The notes below the pieces were generated by a model. The model had not been told where the DNA came from, ran no database searches, and saw only the letters and a list, made by a program, of their open reading frames with translations. From Granulosicoccus sp045110515 (GTDB lineage Bacteria; Pseudomonadota; Gammaproteobacteria; Granulosicoccales; Granulosicoccaceae), in assembly GCA_045110515.1 (NCBI GenBank), contig JBGCGD010000003.1, positions 1-64,000 on the forward strand: a stretch of 64,000 bases of DNA, given 5' to 3'. This document shows, in pieces, positions 55,472 to 64,000 of the stretch (position 1 is the stretch's first letter; the number at the start of each line of letters is the position of its first letter). Made by a program: the position numbers and the translations under genes.

Positions 55472-56603
55472 AGCTCTGGCTAAGTTTCGTGGTCCGACCC
55501 GCGGAGAGGTAGGCGGTGGTTTGCATCTCGAAGATACGGCTGGCGGCGCGCTCAAATTCGAAGGCCAGTTTGGTGCCCGTGTAGAGCTGATCGGCCGGCG
55601 CCTCGGCCGAGGCAACCACCTTCACGTGACGGTCGTAGAACTCATCAATTAAGTTTACGAATCTTCTGGCCGCGTCACTGGACATAGCGTCCATGACCGG
55701 AATATCACTGATCAGCACCGTGCTAAAGACACTGGCGATTTCGATGTAGTCTTCCGTCGACCTAGGTGTGTTACACAGCGTGTCAAATGAGAACCAGACA
55801 AGATCTCCCGATCGACCCAATAAAGGTATTAACCGTCCGTTTAGTTCGATAGATTCACGCGTATCGACGGTTTCCAGACTCAACCGCTCAAAATGCGATT
55901 GCATGGCAGCCTGAACGGATTCTTCAGCTTTCCCGTTTTCAAATTGCCCGACACAATAGATAGGTTCGGTTTGAAGCAGTCGAAGCCGGTAATCGGTCTC
56001 GCCGAGCATTTCCACCACTTTCGTATGCTTACAAATTTGGGCAATGGCTGGCAGAAATCGCGCACGCTGCAACCCATCCTTGTATAAGCCATCCGGCGGC
56101 ACATTCGATGTGGTCACCAACGTAACGCCACGTTCAAACAAAGCACTGAGCAACCCACCCAGCAACATGGCATCGGTAATGTCATTAACGTGGATTTCGT
56201 CCAACAACAATAACCTTGCGCGTTTTGCCCAATCCGTAGCGATGACGTCAATCGGATCTTCCACACCCTCTAGCTGACGCAAATCAGCATGGATCTGTTG
56301 CATAAAACGATGAAAGTGCAGTCGTGTTTTGTCAGCAAACGGCAACTCTTCAAAAAAAAGATCACACAAATGCGTTTTACCTCGGCCAACACCACCCCAT
56401 AAGTACAAGCCTTGCACACCTTCCACATGTGCCTCCTGTCGGCGCATCCAGCGTGCGAAAATAGATCGTGAGGGAGGCTTCCAGGAGCTGCGTTTCCTTA
56501 GCTCACTGCCAATGAAATCGAGTTTTCGCATGATATCGCGCTGCTCTTCGTCTGGCGAAAGCAAGCCCTGCGAAACTTCTTCATCGTAACGCTTAAGAGA
56601 CAC
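55470..56603 (-). CDS. zapE: Cell division ATPase ZapE (AFG1-like)
   Basis: AFG1/ZapE P-loop ATPase of 377 residues that acts on Z-ring dynamics in E. coli. Walker A LWGGVGRGKTHLCDLFF, then RLHFHRFMQQIH, Walker B LLLLDEIHVNDITDAMLL and VTTSNVPPDGLY, and VWFSFDTLCNTPRSTEDYIEIA. The normal family end is near SRIFEMQTTAYL; here about ten more residues (AGRTTKLSQS) and the stop are encoded by a copy of the GGGTCGGACCA repeat. The start is GTG without a clear ribosome site. Confidence 0.93.
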   Translation of the reverse strand: MSLKRYDEEVSQGLLSPDEEQRDIMRKLDFIGSELRKRSSWKPPSRSIFARWMRRQEAHVEGVQGLYLWGGVGRGKTHLCDLFFEELPFADKTRLHFHRFMQQIHADLRQLEGVEDPIDVIATDWAKRARLLLLDEIHVNDITDAMLLGGLLSALFERGVTLVTTSNVPPDGLYKDGLQRARFLPAIAQICKHTKVVEMLGETDYRLRLLQTEPIYCVGQFENGKAEESVQAAMQSHFERLSLETVDTRESIELNGRLIPLLGRSGDLVWFSFDTLCNTPRSTEDYIEIASVFSTVLISDIPVMDAMSSDAARRFVNLIDEFYDRHVKVVASAEAPADQLYTGTKLAFEFERAASRIFEMQTTAYLSAGRTTKLSQS

Positions 56604-56642
56604 GGAGGTTTAAAGGGTCTTTGCTAAACGCACACCAGCAGA

Positions 56643-57005
56643 CTAACGCTGTGCCCGGAAAGATCGAATGGCTTCTTTTTGTCGAATCAGTACATAACGA
56701 TGAATAGACTCGACTTCTTCTGGCGCCAGATTTACAAACAAACACTGAGCCTGCCCGCTGTCATCTTCAGATAAGACATCGACGTAACCAGCGATCGGCA
56801 CTTGTCCTGTGGGTAAGTCGAGGCTGAAAGGATATCGTCGCCCAGGGGCAACCACATCAGAAGGCAAGGTAAAACCATTTGCACTGATATCCAGAACCCG
56901 GCTCAGCTTACCTTCGATTTGAAGAATGATAGGATCATCAGGATCAGGCACTACCTGGTAGGCAGTCCTACCGCTATTAGTAGTTTGAATAGTGATGTCA
57001 TTCAT
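56643..57005 (-). CDS. PilZ-domain protein
   Basis: A 120-residue PilZ-like protein. DISANGF at 39-45 matches the second c-di-GMP motif (D/NxSxxG), and the beta-barrel continues (RRYPFSLDLP, IAGYVDVL). The upstream RxxxR motif is not visible, so c-di-GMP binding is uncertain. A good ribosome site (GAAGGGTGG) precedes the ATG. It is 17 bp downstream of the MotA-like gene and probably co-transcribed with it. Confidence 0.7.
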   Translation of the reverse strand: MNDITIQTTNSGRTAYQVVPDPDDPIILQIEGKLSRVLDISANGFTLPSDVVAPGRRYPFSLDLPTGQVPIAGYVDVLSEDDSGQAQCLFVNLAPEEVESIHRYVLIRQKEAIRSFRAQR

Positions 57006-57022
57006 GGTGTGTAACCACCCTT

Positions 57023-57790
57023 CTACAACCCGGAAGTCACAAGCAAACCCAGACGACTTCTTAGGCGCTGCACATTGTTATCTTCCAATATTATGCTGGC
57101 GCCCTGATAAGCAACTTCAACCATCACCAATTCACGAAAATGGGAAAAGCGTAGGCGGCCAACAAGAATGCACATCAGTATTGCAAGGCTGATACCGCAC
57201 ACAAAAGGTAAAACGACCGTACCACTGGCGATTCCCTGCACGGGTGAGACATACAACAAGAGTGATCCAAGCATGCCAATCAGCACCGCGTAGATCGCTG
57301 TGAAAATAAATACGTCAACAGACATTTGATGGCGCCGCTTTTCACTCGCAACTCGTCGATCGAGCGCAAAGCGGATGGCTGATTCATCTGACGCGTCTCC
57401 AATTAGATGGCACACCTCTTCCACTTGATCTGAATTAGACCGGATATCGGCAACTCCTAACAAGCCGTCACGACGACTAACTTCGCACACCTTCAGCATG
57501 GCTCTGACCATTGCAGCGGGTGCAGTGCCTCCGCGGATACCGCGAACCAATGCAAGCTGAAGAGCCTGACCGATGTGTGAGGTTGAGAAAGTCAGCAACA
57601 AACCCGCTAATGCTCCGCCGAAAACGACGATGACCGGCTGAACCACGTCAACCAGATTTTCGGTCCCGCTCAGGAACATCGAAAGTCCAATCGTCAGCAA
57701 CGCCGCCGCCAATATAAGCGGAATAACTTGCCAGATTTCTACGCTCTCTTGTTTGCGCACAAGTAAATCGTCTGAGGTCGTCAGTGACAC
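57023..57790 (-). CDS. Orphan MotA-like stator protein
   Basis: A 255-residue membrane protein with four predicted spans (20-40, 48-68, 160-181, 188-211) and a cytoplasmic domain between spans 2 and 3, the MotA/PomA layout. VVFGGALAGLLLTFS and VCEVSRRDGLLGVADI recall the MotA signature. Pro183 and Pro195 may correspond to the functional prolines of MotA. There is no motB next to it and no flagellar gene in the window. It starts at a GTG. Distant ExbB/TolQ relatives are an alternative. Confidence 0.65.
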   Translation of the reverse strand: MSLTTSDDLLVRKQESVEIWQVIPLILAAALLTIGLSMFLSGTENLVDVVQPVIVVFGGALAGLLLTFSTSHIGQALQLALVRGIRGGTAPAAMVRAMLKVCEVSRRDGLLGVADIRSNSDQVEEVCHLIGDASDESAIRFALDRRVASEKRRHQMSVDVFIFTAIYAVLIGMLGSLLLYVSPVQGIASGTVVLPFVCGISLAILMCILVGRLRFSHFRELVMVEVAYQGASIILEDNNVQRLRSRLGLLVTSGL

Positions 57791-57955
57791 AATGAATGAA
57801 GGTCGCCAGTTAAAAAGGGCTTGTCACCCATGCCAAACTGTGATGCATCGGTGAAACTTGGTGAAAGAATAGCAGAATAACCAGAAGGTTAAAGTCGGAT
57901 TTGTCACGGCTTGCGCGATAGTTCAATCACCAGAAAATGCAATAGAAATCAGTAT

Positions 57956-58696
57956 CTAGAGTGCCCACTCCAACCACGGGGGTACCTCTCTGCCAGCAGC
58001 AGCTAGCTGCTTGTCCAAGGCTTGAGCGCCCGGTTGAAACGCTTCCAACTGTCGCCAAAATTTCGACGAATGATCTAAATATACTGTGTGAGCAAGCTCA
58101 TGTAGCAGTACGTAGTCGACTAATTCTGGCGGAAGGAACAAGAGCTTATAATTGAGACTTAAAGTACCGCTTGAAGAATAACTCCCCCAAACCGAACGTT
58201 GACCTCTGATCTGCACACGCTTGTATTGAACACCTTTTTCACGTGCGTGATTTTCCAGAGCCAGTGGCAAAACCTGTCTCGCAACCACCTTTAAGTAGTG
58301 TGCAATCTCAGTGGCAATCGCGACTTTATCACCACTATCTGCAGATAAATGAAGACGTTCAAACGTGTCAGTCCGATCATCTTTAGGCCCCTCAGGCGCA
58401 TTCTGCGTCCCATATGAAACAAGAACCGTTTTAGAAATTGCGTTGAGATGTAATCTCTGCGGCGGCCAGACTCTATATTCAGGCGGGGTTCGACGCTCTA
58501 TGTCATCAAGCGCTTGCTCTATCCATTCTCGATTCGCCTCGACGAATCCTGGGATATCTCGACGCGGGTAACGCTTTGGCGTTGTAACGACAACACCCTT
58601 TCCAGCCTCTACCCTCAGTGAAAGCCGTTTCGCTCTGGGTGAGACTACAACCTGATAGTCAAGTGCTGTTTCTAGTTCGAGCGACAGTTGAGCCAC
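57956..58696 (-). CDS. YgjP/DUF45-type metallopeptidase-like protein
   Basis: A 246-residue protein of the M48-related DUF45 family. The zinc signature is LLHELAHTVYLDHSSKFW near 200-220, with a Glu in the HExxH. The N-terminal part (VVVSPRAKRLSLRVEAGKGVVVTTPKR) and RGQRSVWGSYSSSGTLSLNYKLLFLPPELVDYVL are typical. E. coli YgjP has been reported as a UTP pyrophosphatase; true peptidase action is unproven. The start is GTG with a GAGGAAGG ribosome site. Confidence 0.85.
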   Translation of the reverse strand: MAQLSLELETALDYQVVVSPRAKRLSLRVEAGKGVVVTTPKRYPRRDIPGFVEANREWIEQALDDIERRTPPEYRVWPPQRLHLNAISKTVLVSYGTQNAPEGPKDDRTDTFERLHLSADSGDKVAIATEIAHYLKVVARQVLPLALENHAREKGVQYKRVQIRGQRSVWGSYSSSGTLSLNYKLLFLPPELVDYVLLHELAHTVYLDHSSKFWRQLEAFQPGAQALDKQLAAAGREVPPWLEWAL

Positions 58697-58863
58697 AAAT
58701 GTTGAAACCTTCCTCGATAGTGATGTTTGAGTGTAGCGTTTTATGTAGTATGCGAACCCTTGTACCCAGATCGCGCTGACGATTTAATGGTAACCGTTAT
58801 CTCGACACTTTGAACGCCAATGAACAAAGTATTCATTCCCCATAGCAAAACATTTCTCTGCCA

Positions 58864-60126
58864 ATGACTCTCCTGAGCATCACAAGCATTTTAATTACAG
58901 TTTCCGCACTGTTTGCCTATGTCAACTACCGCACCCTTAAGCTACCGAACACTATTGGCATCATGGTGTGCTCACTGGTGTTTTCTCTAGCACTGGTTGC
59001 ACTAGGTAAGCTGGGTTATGGCGATGGCGAACGGATAGCCAGTGAAATAATCTCGCAAATTGAATTCGATAATACCTTGCTCAACGGCATGCTCGGTTTT
59101 TTGTTGTTTGCAGGTGCTATGCATATCAACCTTGATCATCTACTTGAACGTAAATGGACAATAGGACTACTGGCATCAGTCGGTGTCATCACCAGTATGT
59201 TCCTAGTGGCAGGTGGCTCATACTACTTGTTCCGTTTGTTCGGCTTTGAAGTGCCCTTTATATTCTGCTTGCTGTTTGGCTCTCTCATATCGCCTACCGA
59301 CCCGATCGCTGTGATGGGCATCCTAAAGACAGCGGGTGCCAGCAAGTCGCTTGAAATCAAAATCGCAGGCGAATCACTCTTCAACGACGGCGTTGCAATC
59401 GTCGTATTTCTAGCCATTTTTGGAATGGCCGTGAATGGAGATACGTTTGATGCACAACACATTGGTGTGTTGTTTGTTCAAGAAGCGTTTGGCGGAGCCC
59501 TGTTCGGTTTTGTCTGCGGTTGGGTAGTGCTGCAAATGCTAAAGCGCGTTGACAACTATCAAGTTGAAATCTTGTTAACACTTGCGCTGGTTTCTGGCGG
59601 TGCAACTGCCGCTGCCGGCCTGCATTTGTCTGCTCCGATCGCGGTGGTTGTTGCAGGGTTAATGATTGGCAACCATGGCCGCAGAGACGCTATGAGCAAC
59701 ACTACCGTTCAGCATTTGGATACCTTTTGGGAGCTCATTGATGAGATCCTAAATGCCGTTCTGTTCCTGATTATCGGACTGGAAGTCATGGTGTTAAGTC
59801 TGAACATGGATATGTGGCTCGCAGGCATTGCCATGGCGATACTAGTGCTGTGCTGCAGAATGATATCGGTAGGAATGCCTGTCACGGTACTGCGAAAGAT
59901 GAATCGAGAGTTTCATCCGCACGCTATTAAAATACTGACCTGGGGAGGGCTGCGTGGCGGTATTTCTGTTGCACTCGCTTTATCCATACCGGCAAGTCCT
60001 GAACGCGACCTTATAGTTGCGGTCACTTATGTGATCGTTGTGATATCAATACTTCTCCAAGGACTCACTATAGGCAAGCTGGTAAAGGCAACGTCTGTTG
60101 ACGTAGCTGACAAACCAAACCACTAA
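58864..60126 (+). CDS. Na+/H+ antiporter, CPA1 (NhaP) family
   Basis: A 420-residue integral membrane protein with about 12 spans. The transport core has SLISPTDPIAVMGIL and IKIAGESLFNDGVAIVVF, with the two aspartates expected for cation binding, and LTWGGLRGGISVALALSIP near the end. It lacks the long C-terminal tail of some NhaP proteins. Probably exchanges Na+ or K+ for H+. It is convergent with the sensor kinase (four-base overlap). Confidence 0.9.
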   Translation: MTLLSITSILITVSALFAYVNYRTLKLPNTIGIMVCSLVFSLALVALGKLGYGDGERIASEIISQIEFDNTLLNGMLGFLLFAGAMHINLDHLLERKWTIGLLASVGVITSMFLVAGGSYYLFRLFGFEVPFIFCLLFGSLISPTDPIAVMGILKTAGASKSLEIKIAGESLFNDGVAIVVFLAIFGMAVNGDTFDAQHIGVLFVQEAFGGALFGFVCGWVVLQMLKRVDNYQVEILLTLALVSGGATAAAGLHLSAPIAVVVAGLMIGNHGRRDAMSNTTVQHLDTFWELIDEILNAVLFLIIGLEVMVLSLNMDMWLAGIAMAILVLCCRMISVGMPVTVLRKMNREFHPHAIKILTWGGLRGGISVALALSIPASPERDLIVAVTYVIVVISILLQGLTIGKLVKATSVDVADKPNH

Positions 60127-61916
60127 ACAAGTTCAGCCAACATCTCATTTCGTTTACTTTCATCAGCGGGACTTATTTTTGACCGGCTAGTTGATGGTTT
60201 AAGTAGAGCCTGCATATGCTGATGAAGCTCATCAGCTCGTACGGGCTTATGCAAAAAAAGCAGCCCAGTTTTCTTCACTTGTTTTAGCCGTTCAGGAGAA
60301 GTATCTCCGCTAATTATGATCGCTGGCAATTCGGTATCTAATGCTTCCCTTATGGCTTCAACAGCGTCCATCCCATCGCTTTCGTGAAGTCTGAAATCAG
60401 AGATGATCAATTCAGGCTGCTCTTCACTAAGAGCAATTATTTTTAAAGCATTACGCGTGGATTCTGCCAGCATAACCTTACAACCCCAGCCTTCCAACAT
60501 ATGACGCATTCCCTGCAGCACTTGCACTTCATCATCAATAACTAGTATGCGCCTGTCTTTTGCCTCCATGGTTTTATCTGATTTAATGCGTGGTTTTATT
60601 TGCGCAGGGTCACCTCCAGGTACTAAGAGCGTGAACTGCGTGCCGACATTTTCTTCAGAGCGCATATTCAGCTCGATAGCCATGAGTTCGCACAAACGCT
60701 GAACAATGGCTAATCCTAAGCCCAGACCTTTGCTTCGATCCCGGCTCAAATTGTTGAGCTGATAATACTCTGAGAAGACATCCTCAGTGCTCTCCGCTGG
60801 AATGCCTATGCCTGTATCTTTCAAACTGATTAGTTTCGAGCCGTCTTCATGGTCAACACAACTTAAAACAATCGAACCACTTGGCGTGTACTGCACAGCA
60901 TTAGAAATCAGATTCCTAAGTACACGCTCCAGTAAAATGGCATCAGAATAAAATACATGGTCAGAAAGTTCGATATCTAATCGAATATTTTTTTCAGCAG
61001 CCTGATGCATGAATTGAACACGCAGACCCTCAAAGATATCAGCTGCTGTGATGTGCGAGGGATTGAAATCGATAATCTCAGCGTCTAGCCTGGACACGTC
61101 CAGCAAACTATTAAACAAATCATTGAGCGCTTCAGACGAATTCGTCATGTCATCAATGATTTCAAGTTTCTTCTCGTCAAATTCACGTTGCCTTAACGCG
61201 CTTAAAAATAGTCCCATAGCGTGCAAGGGTTGCCTTAGATCATGACTGGCTGCCGCTAAAAAACGGCTTTTGGCAATGACCGCACGCTCTGCGATCCTCT
61301 TCTCCTCAGCCAAACGTTTCATGAGTTCATCGTTTTTTATTTGCGAACGCAGCAGCTCGCGAAACTGACTGTTTCCTCTCATGCATAGAAAGAAGTTGAC
61401 CGCAAGAAACATAATGAGCAGCAAGCCCGTGAGAATCAATGAGTCGTTTCTTGAAGTAATATGAGTGATCGCAAGCGGCAGTATCAGCGGCACTGAAAAC
61501 GATAAAAAAGACGGTAAATAAATGTTCCCGGAGGCAGCGCTCACAGCGACCATGCCTGCGAATATCGTGGAGATCAGCAATAAATATTCTGTACTGTACA
61601 GCTGATAGAAGACTAAGGGCCACGCCCCCCAAATTAACCCCGCCGTGAGCGTACCAAGCCAAAACAATGGCCCCCAAATAGGTAACTCACGAGTTGTCTC
61701 TTTGGCCGTTTGATATACGTAGATCATCCACACACGAAGTACGGTGGACACACCAATAGCTGCAAGCCAGATAAGCAAAGTGGACTGCGGCACTTGCCGC
61801 CACAAGAATGCAGTGATGATAAATGCGCACAACGTAGCACCCGCAACTAAAACGGGACCCTGGTTGTATATCAGCCGAATCTGCTCCTGATAGATTTTTC
61901 GATCGTGTTCTGTCAT
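60123..61916 (-). CDS. Membrane hybrid sensor histidine kinase
   Basis: Hybrid kinase with a multi-span N-terminal region (about six helices), a coiled linker (ELLRSQIKNDELMKRLAEEKRIAERA), HisKA with SRFLAAASHDLRQPLHAMGLFLSAL, a HATPase domain (NLISNAVQYTP, DTGIGIP, GLGLGLAIVQRLC) and a C-terminal receiver (ILVIDDEVQVLQGM, ISDFRLHESDGMD). The architecture resembles NahK/ErcS'-like kinases. The frame is open to 61997, but MTEHDRKIYQEQI at 61916 seems the better start (about 597 residues). No partner regulator gene is adjacent; the signal is unknown. Confidence 0.85.
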   Translation of the reverse strand: MTEHDRKIYQEQIRLIYNQGPVLVAGATLCAFIITAFLWRQVPQSTLLIWLAAIGVSTVLRVWMIYVYQTAKETTRELPIWGPLFWLGTLTAGLIWGAWPLVFYQLYSTEYLLLISTIFAGMVAVSAASGNIYLPSFLSFSVPLILPLAITHITSRNDSLILTGLLLIMFLAVNFFLCMRGNSQFRELLRSQIKNDELMKRLAEEKRIAERAVIAKSRFLAAASHDLRQPLHAMGLFLSALRQREFDEKKLEIIDDMTNSSEALNDLFNSLLDVSRLDAEIIDFNPSHITAADIFEGLRVQFMHQAAEKNIRLDIELSDHVFYSDAILLERVLRNLISNAVQYTPSGSIVLSCVDHEDGSKLISLKDTGIGIPAESTEDVFSEYYQLNNLSRDRSKGLGLGLAIVQRLCELMAIELNMRSEENVGTQFTLLVPGGDPAQIKPRIKSDKTMEAKDRRILVIDDEVQVLQGMRHMLEGWGCKVMLAESTRNALKIIALSEEQPELIISDFRLHESDGMDAVEAIREALDTELPAIIISGDTSPERLKQVKKTGLLFLHKPVRADELHQHMQALLKPSTSRSKISPADESKRNEMLAELV

Positions 61917-62118
61917 CAAATGGCACCGCTCAGGACCAAAACAGTATGCCATTCCATTGACATAGCGTCGCCAGCCAAACTGTCTAGCGGTACGCATTTA
62001 CAAGGCAGCAAACGCTACCAAAACAGATAGGTTATGCCGGATTTACCGAACTGGCGCCCACTATGGTGACTCTCGGTTCCGACTTGGATACCATTAGCGC
62101 CCTCTATCACGCTATTTA

Positions 62119-62460
62119 ATGACTAACAACATGACTCAGGAAATTGTTCTTCACTACAAAACCAGCGACGGCACGGTGCATACAGTCGACGCCCGGGTGG
62201 GCGACAGCATTATGGACACAGCTATTAAGAACGATATCGACGATGTTGTTGCTGAATGCGGTGGAAGCTTGATCTGCGCAACTTGCCATGTCTATCTCAG
62301 TGACGAATCCGCCGCGCTATTCGATGAGCCCGATGATTTTGAGCTAGAAATGCTTGAAGGTGTAGCCTCTGAGAGAAGAGAGAACTCTCGTTTGAGTTGC
62401 CAGTTAATCATCAAACCCGAAATGGCTGGCCACACCATCGAAACACCGGAACGCCAATAG
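62119..62460 (+). CDS. Adrenodoxin-type [2Fe-2S] ferredoxin
   Basis: A 113-residue small electron carrier. The cluster ligands are in AECGGSLICATCHVYL (C-x5-C-x2-C) and the fourth cysteine in SRLSCQLI, the adrenodoxin/putidaredoxin pattern. It is not IscFdx by context, as no isc genes are near. It is immediately upstream of the aminotransferase gene, and partners such as a P450 or oxygenase are not visible. The role is unknown. Confidence 0.9.
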   Translation: MTNNMTQEIVLHYKTSDGTVHTVDARVGDSIMDTAIKNDIDDVVAECGGSLICATCHVYLSDESAALFDEPDDFELEMLEGVASERRENSRLSCQLIIKPEMAGHTIETPERQ

Positions 62461-62466
62461 TTGACC

Positions 62467-63657
62467 ATGATTGATTCCCGAAGCCGTGGACCTTCCCCTA
62501 CTAGCGCCTTCGACCGAATAGGTGAGGAAAATGCGTTTGCTGTTCTCGCCAGAGCCGGGGAATTAGCCGCTCAGGGACGCGATATCATTAATTTAGGGAT
62601 CGGACAGCCGGATTTTCCGACACCGCCCCATATCGTGGATGCCGCCGTTAAAGCTCTCAAAGAGGGCCACCATGGCTATACACCCGCAGTCGGCATTCCA
62701 GAACTGAGAGAGGCGGTTGCCGCTGATTTATCCAAACGCTACAGCACCGAGGTAAACAGCGATAGCGTCATGGTTGTACCGGGTGGTAAGGTCACCATGT
62801 TTGCCGCCATCTTAATGTTTGGCGAGCCGCATGCGGAAATCCTGTATCCGGACCCAGGGTTTCCAATCTACCGATCCATGATCGAATTCACTGGTGCGAC
62901 TCCGGTTGCTGTTCCAATTCGTGAATCCAATAATTTCGCATTTTCAGCTAGTGAGACTCTCGCGCTGATAACACCCAAAACAAGGCTTGTCATTATTAAC
63001 TCACCTGCCAACCCTTGCGGTGGAGTCACTCCAAAAAGCGAGATAGATGCACTGGTTGCGGGGCTCGCTGATCATCCACATGTGGCAATCATGTCCGATG
63101 AAATTTACGACCATATGACCTACGACGGCGAAAAGCATGTCTCGCTGCTGAACTACCCGGAGATCAGAGACCGACTCATACTCTTAAACGGCTGGTCAAA
63201 GACGTATGCAATGACCGGATGGAGGCTGGGTTATTCAGTATGGCCACCCGCCTACTTCGAGGCTGTGCGAAAACTGGCTGTTAACTGCTGGAGTTGCGTA
63301 AATGCACCCGCACAGTTTGCAGCATTGGCCGCGTTAACTGGACCACAAGACGCGATACAAACGATGATGAGTGCATTCGATGAACGGCGTCGCGTCGTTG
63401 TAGAGCGTTTGAACAACATCCCCGGCGTCAAATGCGTCACACCCAAAGGCGCTTTCTATGCATTTCCAAATATTGAACAAACCGGTTGGCAATCAAAACC
63501 TCTAGCCACGGCTTTACTAGAAGATGCAGGGGTTGCAACCATTGGCGGCCCAGACTTTGGCATTCACGGGGAGGGATATATCAGAGTGTCGTACGCAAAC
63601 TCTCTTGAAAACATAGAACGAGCATTAGACAGAATCACGTCTTTTCTAGCGAAATAA
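62467..63657 (+). CDS. Class I/II PLP-dependent aminotransferase
   Basis: Fold-type I aminotransferase of about 396 residues. Features are INLGIGQPDFPTPPHIV, the pyridine-binding SDEIYDHMTYDG, and the PLP lysine in NGWSKTYAMTGWRLGYS, with a final region FGIHGEGYIRVSYANS carrying the substrate-binding Arg. Resembles AspC-like or prokaryotic aspartate aminotransferases; the substrate is not settled. I use the ATG at 62467; a TTG at 62461 directly after the ferredoxin stop is possible. Confidence 0.9.
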   Translation: MIDSRSRGPSPTSAFDRIGEENAFAVLARAGELAAQGRDIINLGIGQPDFPTPPHIVDAAVKALKEGHHGYTPAVGIPELREAVAADLSKRYSTEVNSDSVMVVPGGKVTMFAAILMFGEPHAEILYPDPGFPIYRSMIEFTGATPVAVPIRESNNFAFSASETLALITPKTRLVIINSPANPCGGVTPKSEIDALVAGLADHPHVAIMSDEIYDHMTYDGEKHVSLLNYPEIRDRLILLNGWSKTYAMTGWRLGYSVWPPAYFEAVRKLAVNCWSCVNAPAQFAALAALTGPQDAIQTMMSAFDERRRVVVERLNNIPGVKCVTPKGAFYAFPNIEQTGWQSKPLATALLEDAGVATIGGPDFGIHGEGYIRVSYANSLENIERALDRITSFLAK

Positions 63658-63668
63658 GGAAAACCACC

Positions 63669-64000
63669 ATGGTTCAAAACCCAATGCCAGACATCGCTAC
63701 TCGTGTCTATAACCATAACTTTAAATCAGACCCTATCGTCAGAAGCTTGCTAGATACAGATGTATACAAGTTACTGATGTTGCAGACCATCTGGAAGGAA
63801 CGCCCTAATGTCCCTGTCACCTTCTCGTTAATCAATCGCACTAAGTCTGTAAAGCTTGCCGAAGAAATCGATGAGCAAGAATTACGTGCTCAACTTGATC
63901 ATGCGCGCAGCATAAAAATATCTAAAAAAGAATTGATCTGGCTGACGGGTAATACGTTCTATGGTCGCGAACGATTATTCACTAAAGAATTTTTGGAATG
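63669..64000 (+). CDS. pncB: Nicotinate phosphoribosyltransferase (partial, runs off the window)
   Basis: The first 110 codons of an NAD salvage enzyme that makes nicotinate mononucleotide from nicotinate and PRPP. The start has a good ribosome site (AAGGA) and the frame reads MVQNPMPDIATRVYNHN, then SLLDTDVYKLLMLQTIW and VTFSLINRTKSV, the PncB N-terminal pattern. The active-site region lies beyond the window. It follows the aminotransferase by 11 bp and is probably in the same operon. Confidence 0.9.
   Translation, partial: MVQNPMPDIATRVYNHNFKSDPIVRSLLDTDVYKLLMLQTIWKERPNVPVTFSLINRTKSVKLAEEIDEQELRAQLDHARSIKISKKELIWLTGNTFYGRERLFTKEFLE

Larger units (their letters stand above)
55303..55500. 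repeat. Nested inverted repeats of GGGTCGGACCA element
   Basis: Four copies of a 14-base motif, GGGTCGGACCAYGA, lie between typA and zapE: plus orientation at 55303-55316 and 55416-55429, inverted at 55450-55463 and 55487-55500. The outer pair is a perfect 14-base inverted match; the inner pair extends to 23 bases. The rightmost copy lies inside the zapE reading frame. The arrangement resembles REP-type or MITE elements. I saw no other copy in the window. Confidence 0.75.

Overview
The window looks like the chromosome of a free-living, probably marine gammaproteobacterium of moderate G+C. The main reason is gene order. A Pil-Chp chemosensory operon diverges from gshB-tonB-yqgE-ruvX-pyrR-pyrB-pyrC', and pilU-pilT diverges from yggS-...-proC-yggT. 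Both arrangements are known from Pseudomonas and relatives. However, the Pil-Chp genes are clearly reduced and a transaldolase gene sits between yggS and proC, so this is probably a deeper-branching lineage than Pseudomonas. The genus cannot be fixed from the sequence alone. I saw no rRNA, tRNA, CRISPR array, prophage or complete insertion sequence.

Layout. 1-4 kb: tail of an unknown gene, erpA, argC and a beta-propeller lipoprotein gene. 4-11.3 kb (minus): pilG-pilI-pilJ-chpA, the chemosensory control of type IV pili. 11.4-19.3 kb (plus): gshB, tonB-like, yqgE, ruvX, pyrR, pyrB and an inactive dihydroorotase pyrC', joined by very short overlaps, then the cobalamin genes cobO and cobQ. 19.3-21.6 kb (minus): tdk, a RbsD/FucU mutarotase and a secreted kelch protein. 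21.9-24.8 kb: an exostosin-type glycosyltransferase and, on the other strand, a sugar 1-kinase plus a sugar-1-phosphate nucleotidyltransferase. 24.9-30.7 kb: pilU and pilT (minus), then yggS, tal, proC, yggT (plus). 31-38 kb: a lysine-tailed HU-like protein and gspCDEF of type II secretion. 38-43.2 kb: a small unknown gene, PPK2, a CopD-like membrane protein, L-serine dehydratase, a secreted trypsin-like protease, a 0.6 kb gene-poor gap and a small unknown gene. 43.2-53.2 kb: purine breakdown (puuE, uraH, xdhC, xdhB, xdhA, ade), interrupted by an acyl-CoA synthetase and an acetyltransferase. 53.5-64 kb: typA, a repeat-rich terminator region, zapE, a PilZ protein with an orphan MotA-like protein, a YgjP-type metalloprotein, a Na+/H+ antiporter, a hybrid sensor kinase, a ferredoxin, an aminotransferase and the start of pncB.

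How the genes work together. Twitching motility is represented by the PilT/PilU motors and the Pil-Chp pathway; TonB in the gshB operon may be linked to it by synteny with Pseudomonas tonB3. PyrB and PyrC' should form the large class A aspartate transcarbamoylase, in which PyrC' is structural. Ade makes hypoxanthine, XdhABC takes hypoxanthine to urate, UraH acts on the uricase product, and PuuE opens allantoin; uricase and OHCU decarboxylase are not in the window. GspC-F form the start of a type II secretion locus whose pseudopilin genes must be elsewhere.

Most worth a second look: the kinase/nucleotidyltransferase/exostosin group, whose kinase resembles plant galacturonokinase; the nested inverted repeats between typA and zapE, which appear to supply the last codons of zapE; the MotA-like/PilZ pair without motB; and the reduced PilJ with an abnormal signalling tip.
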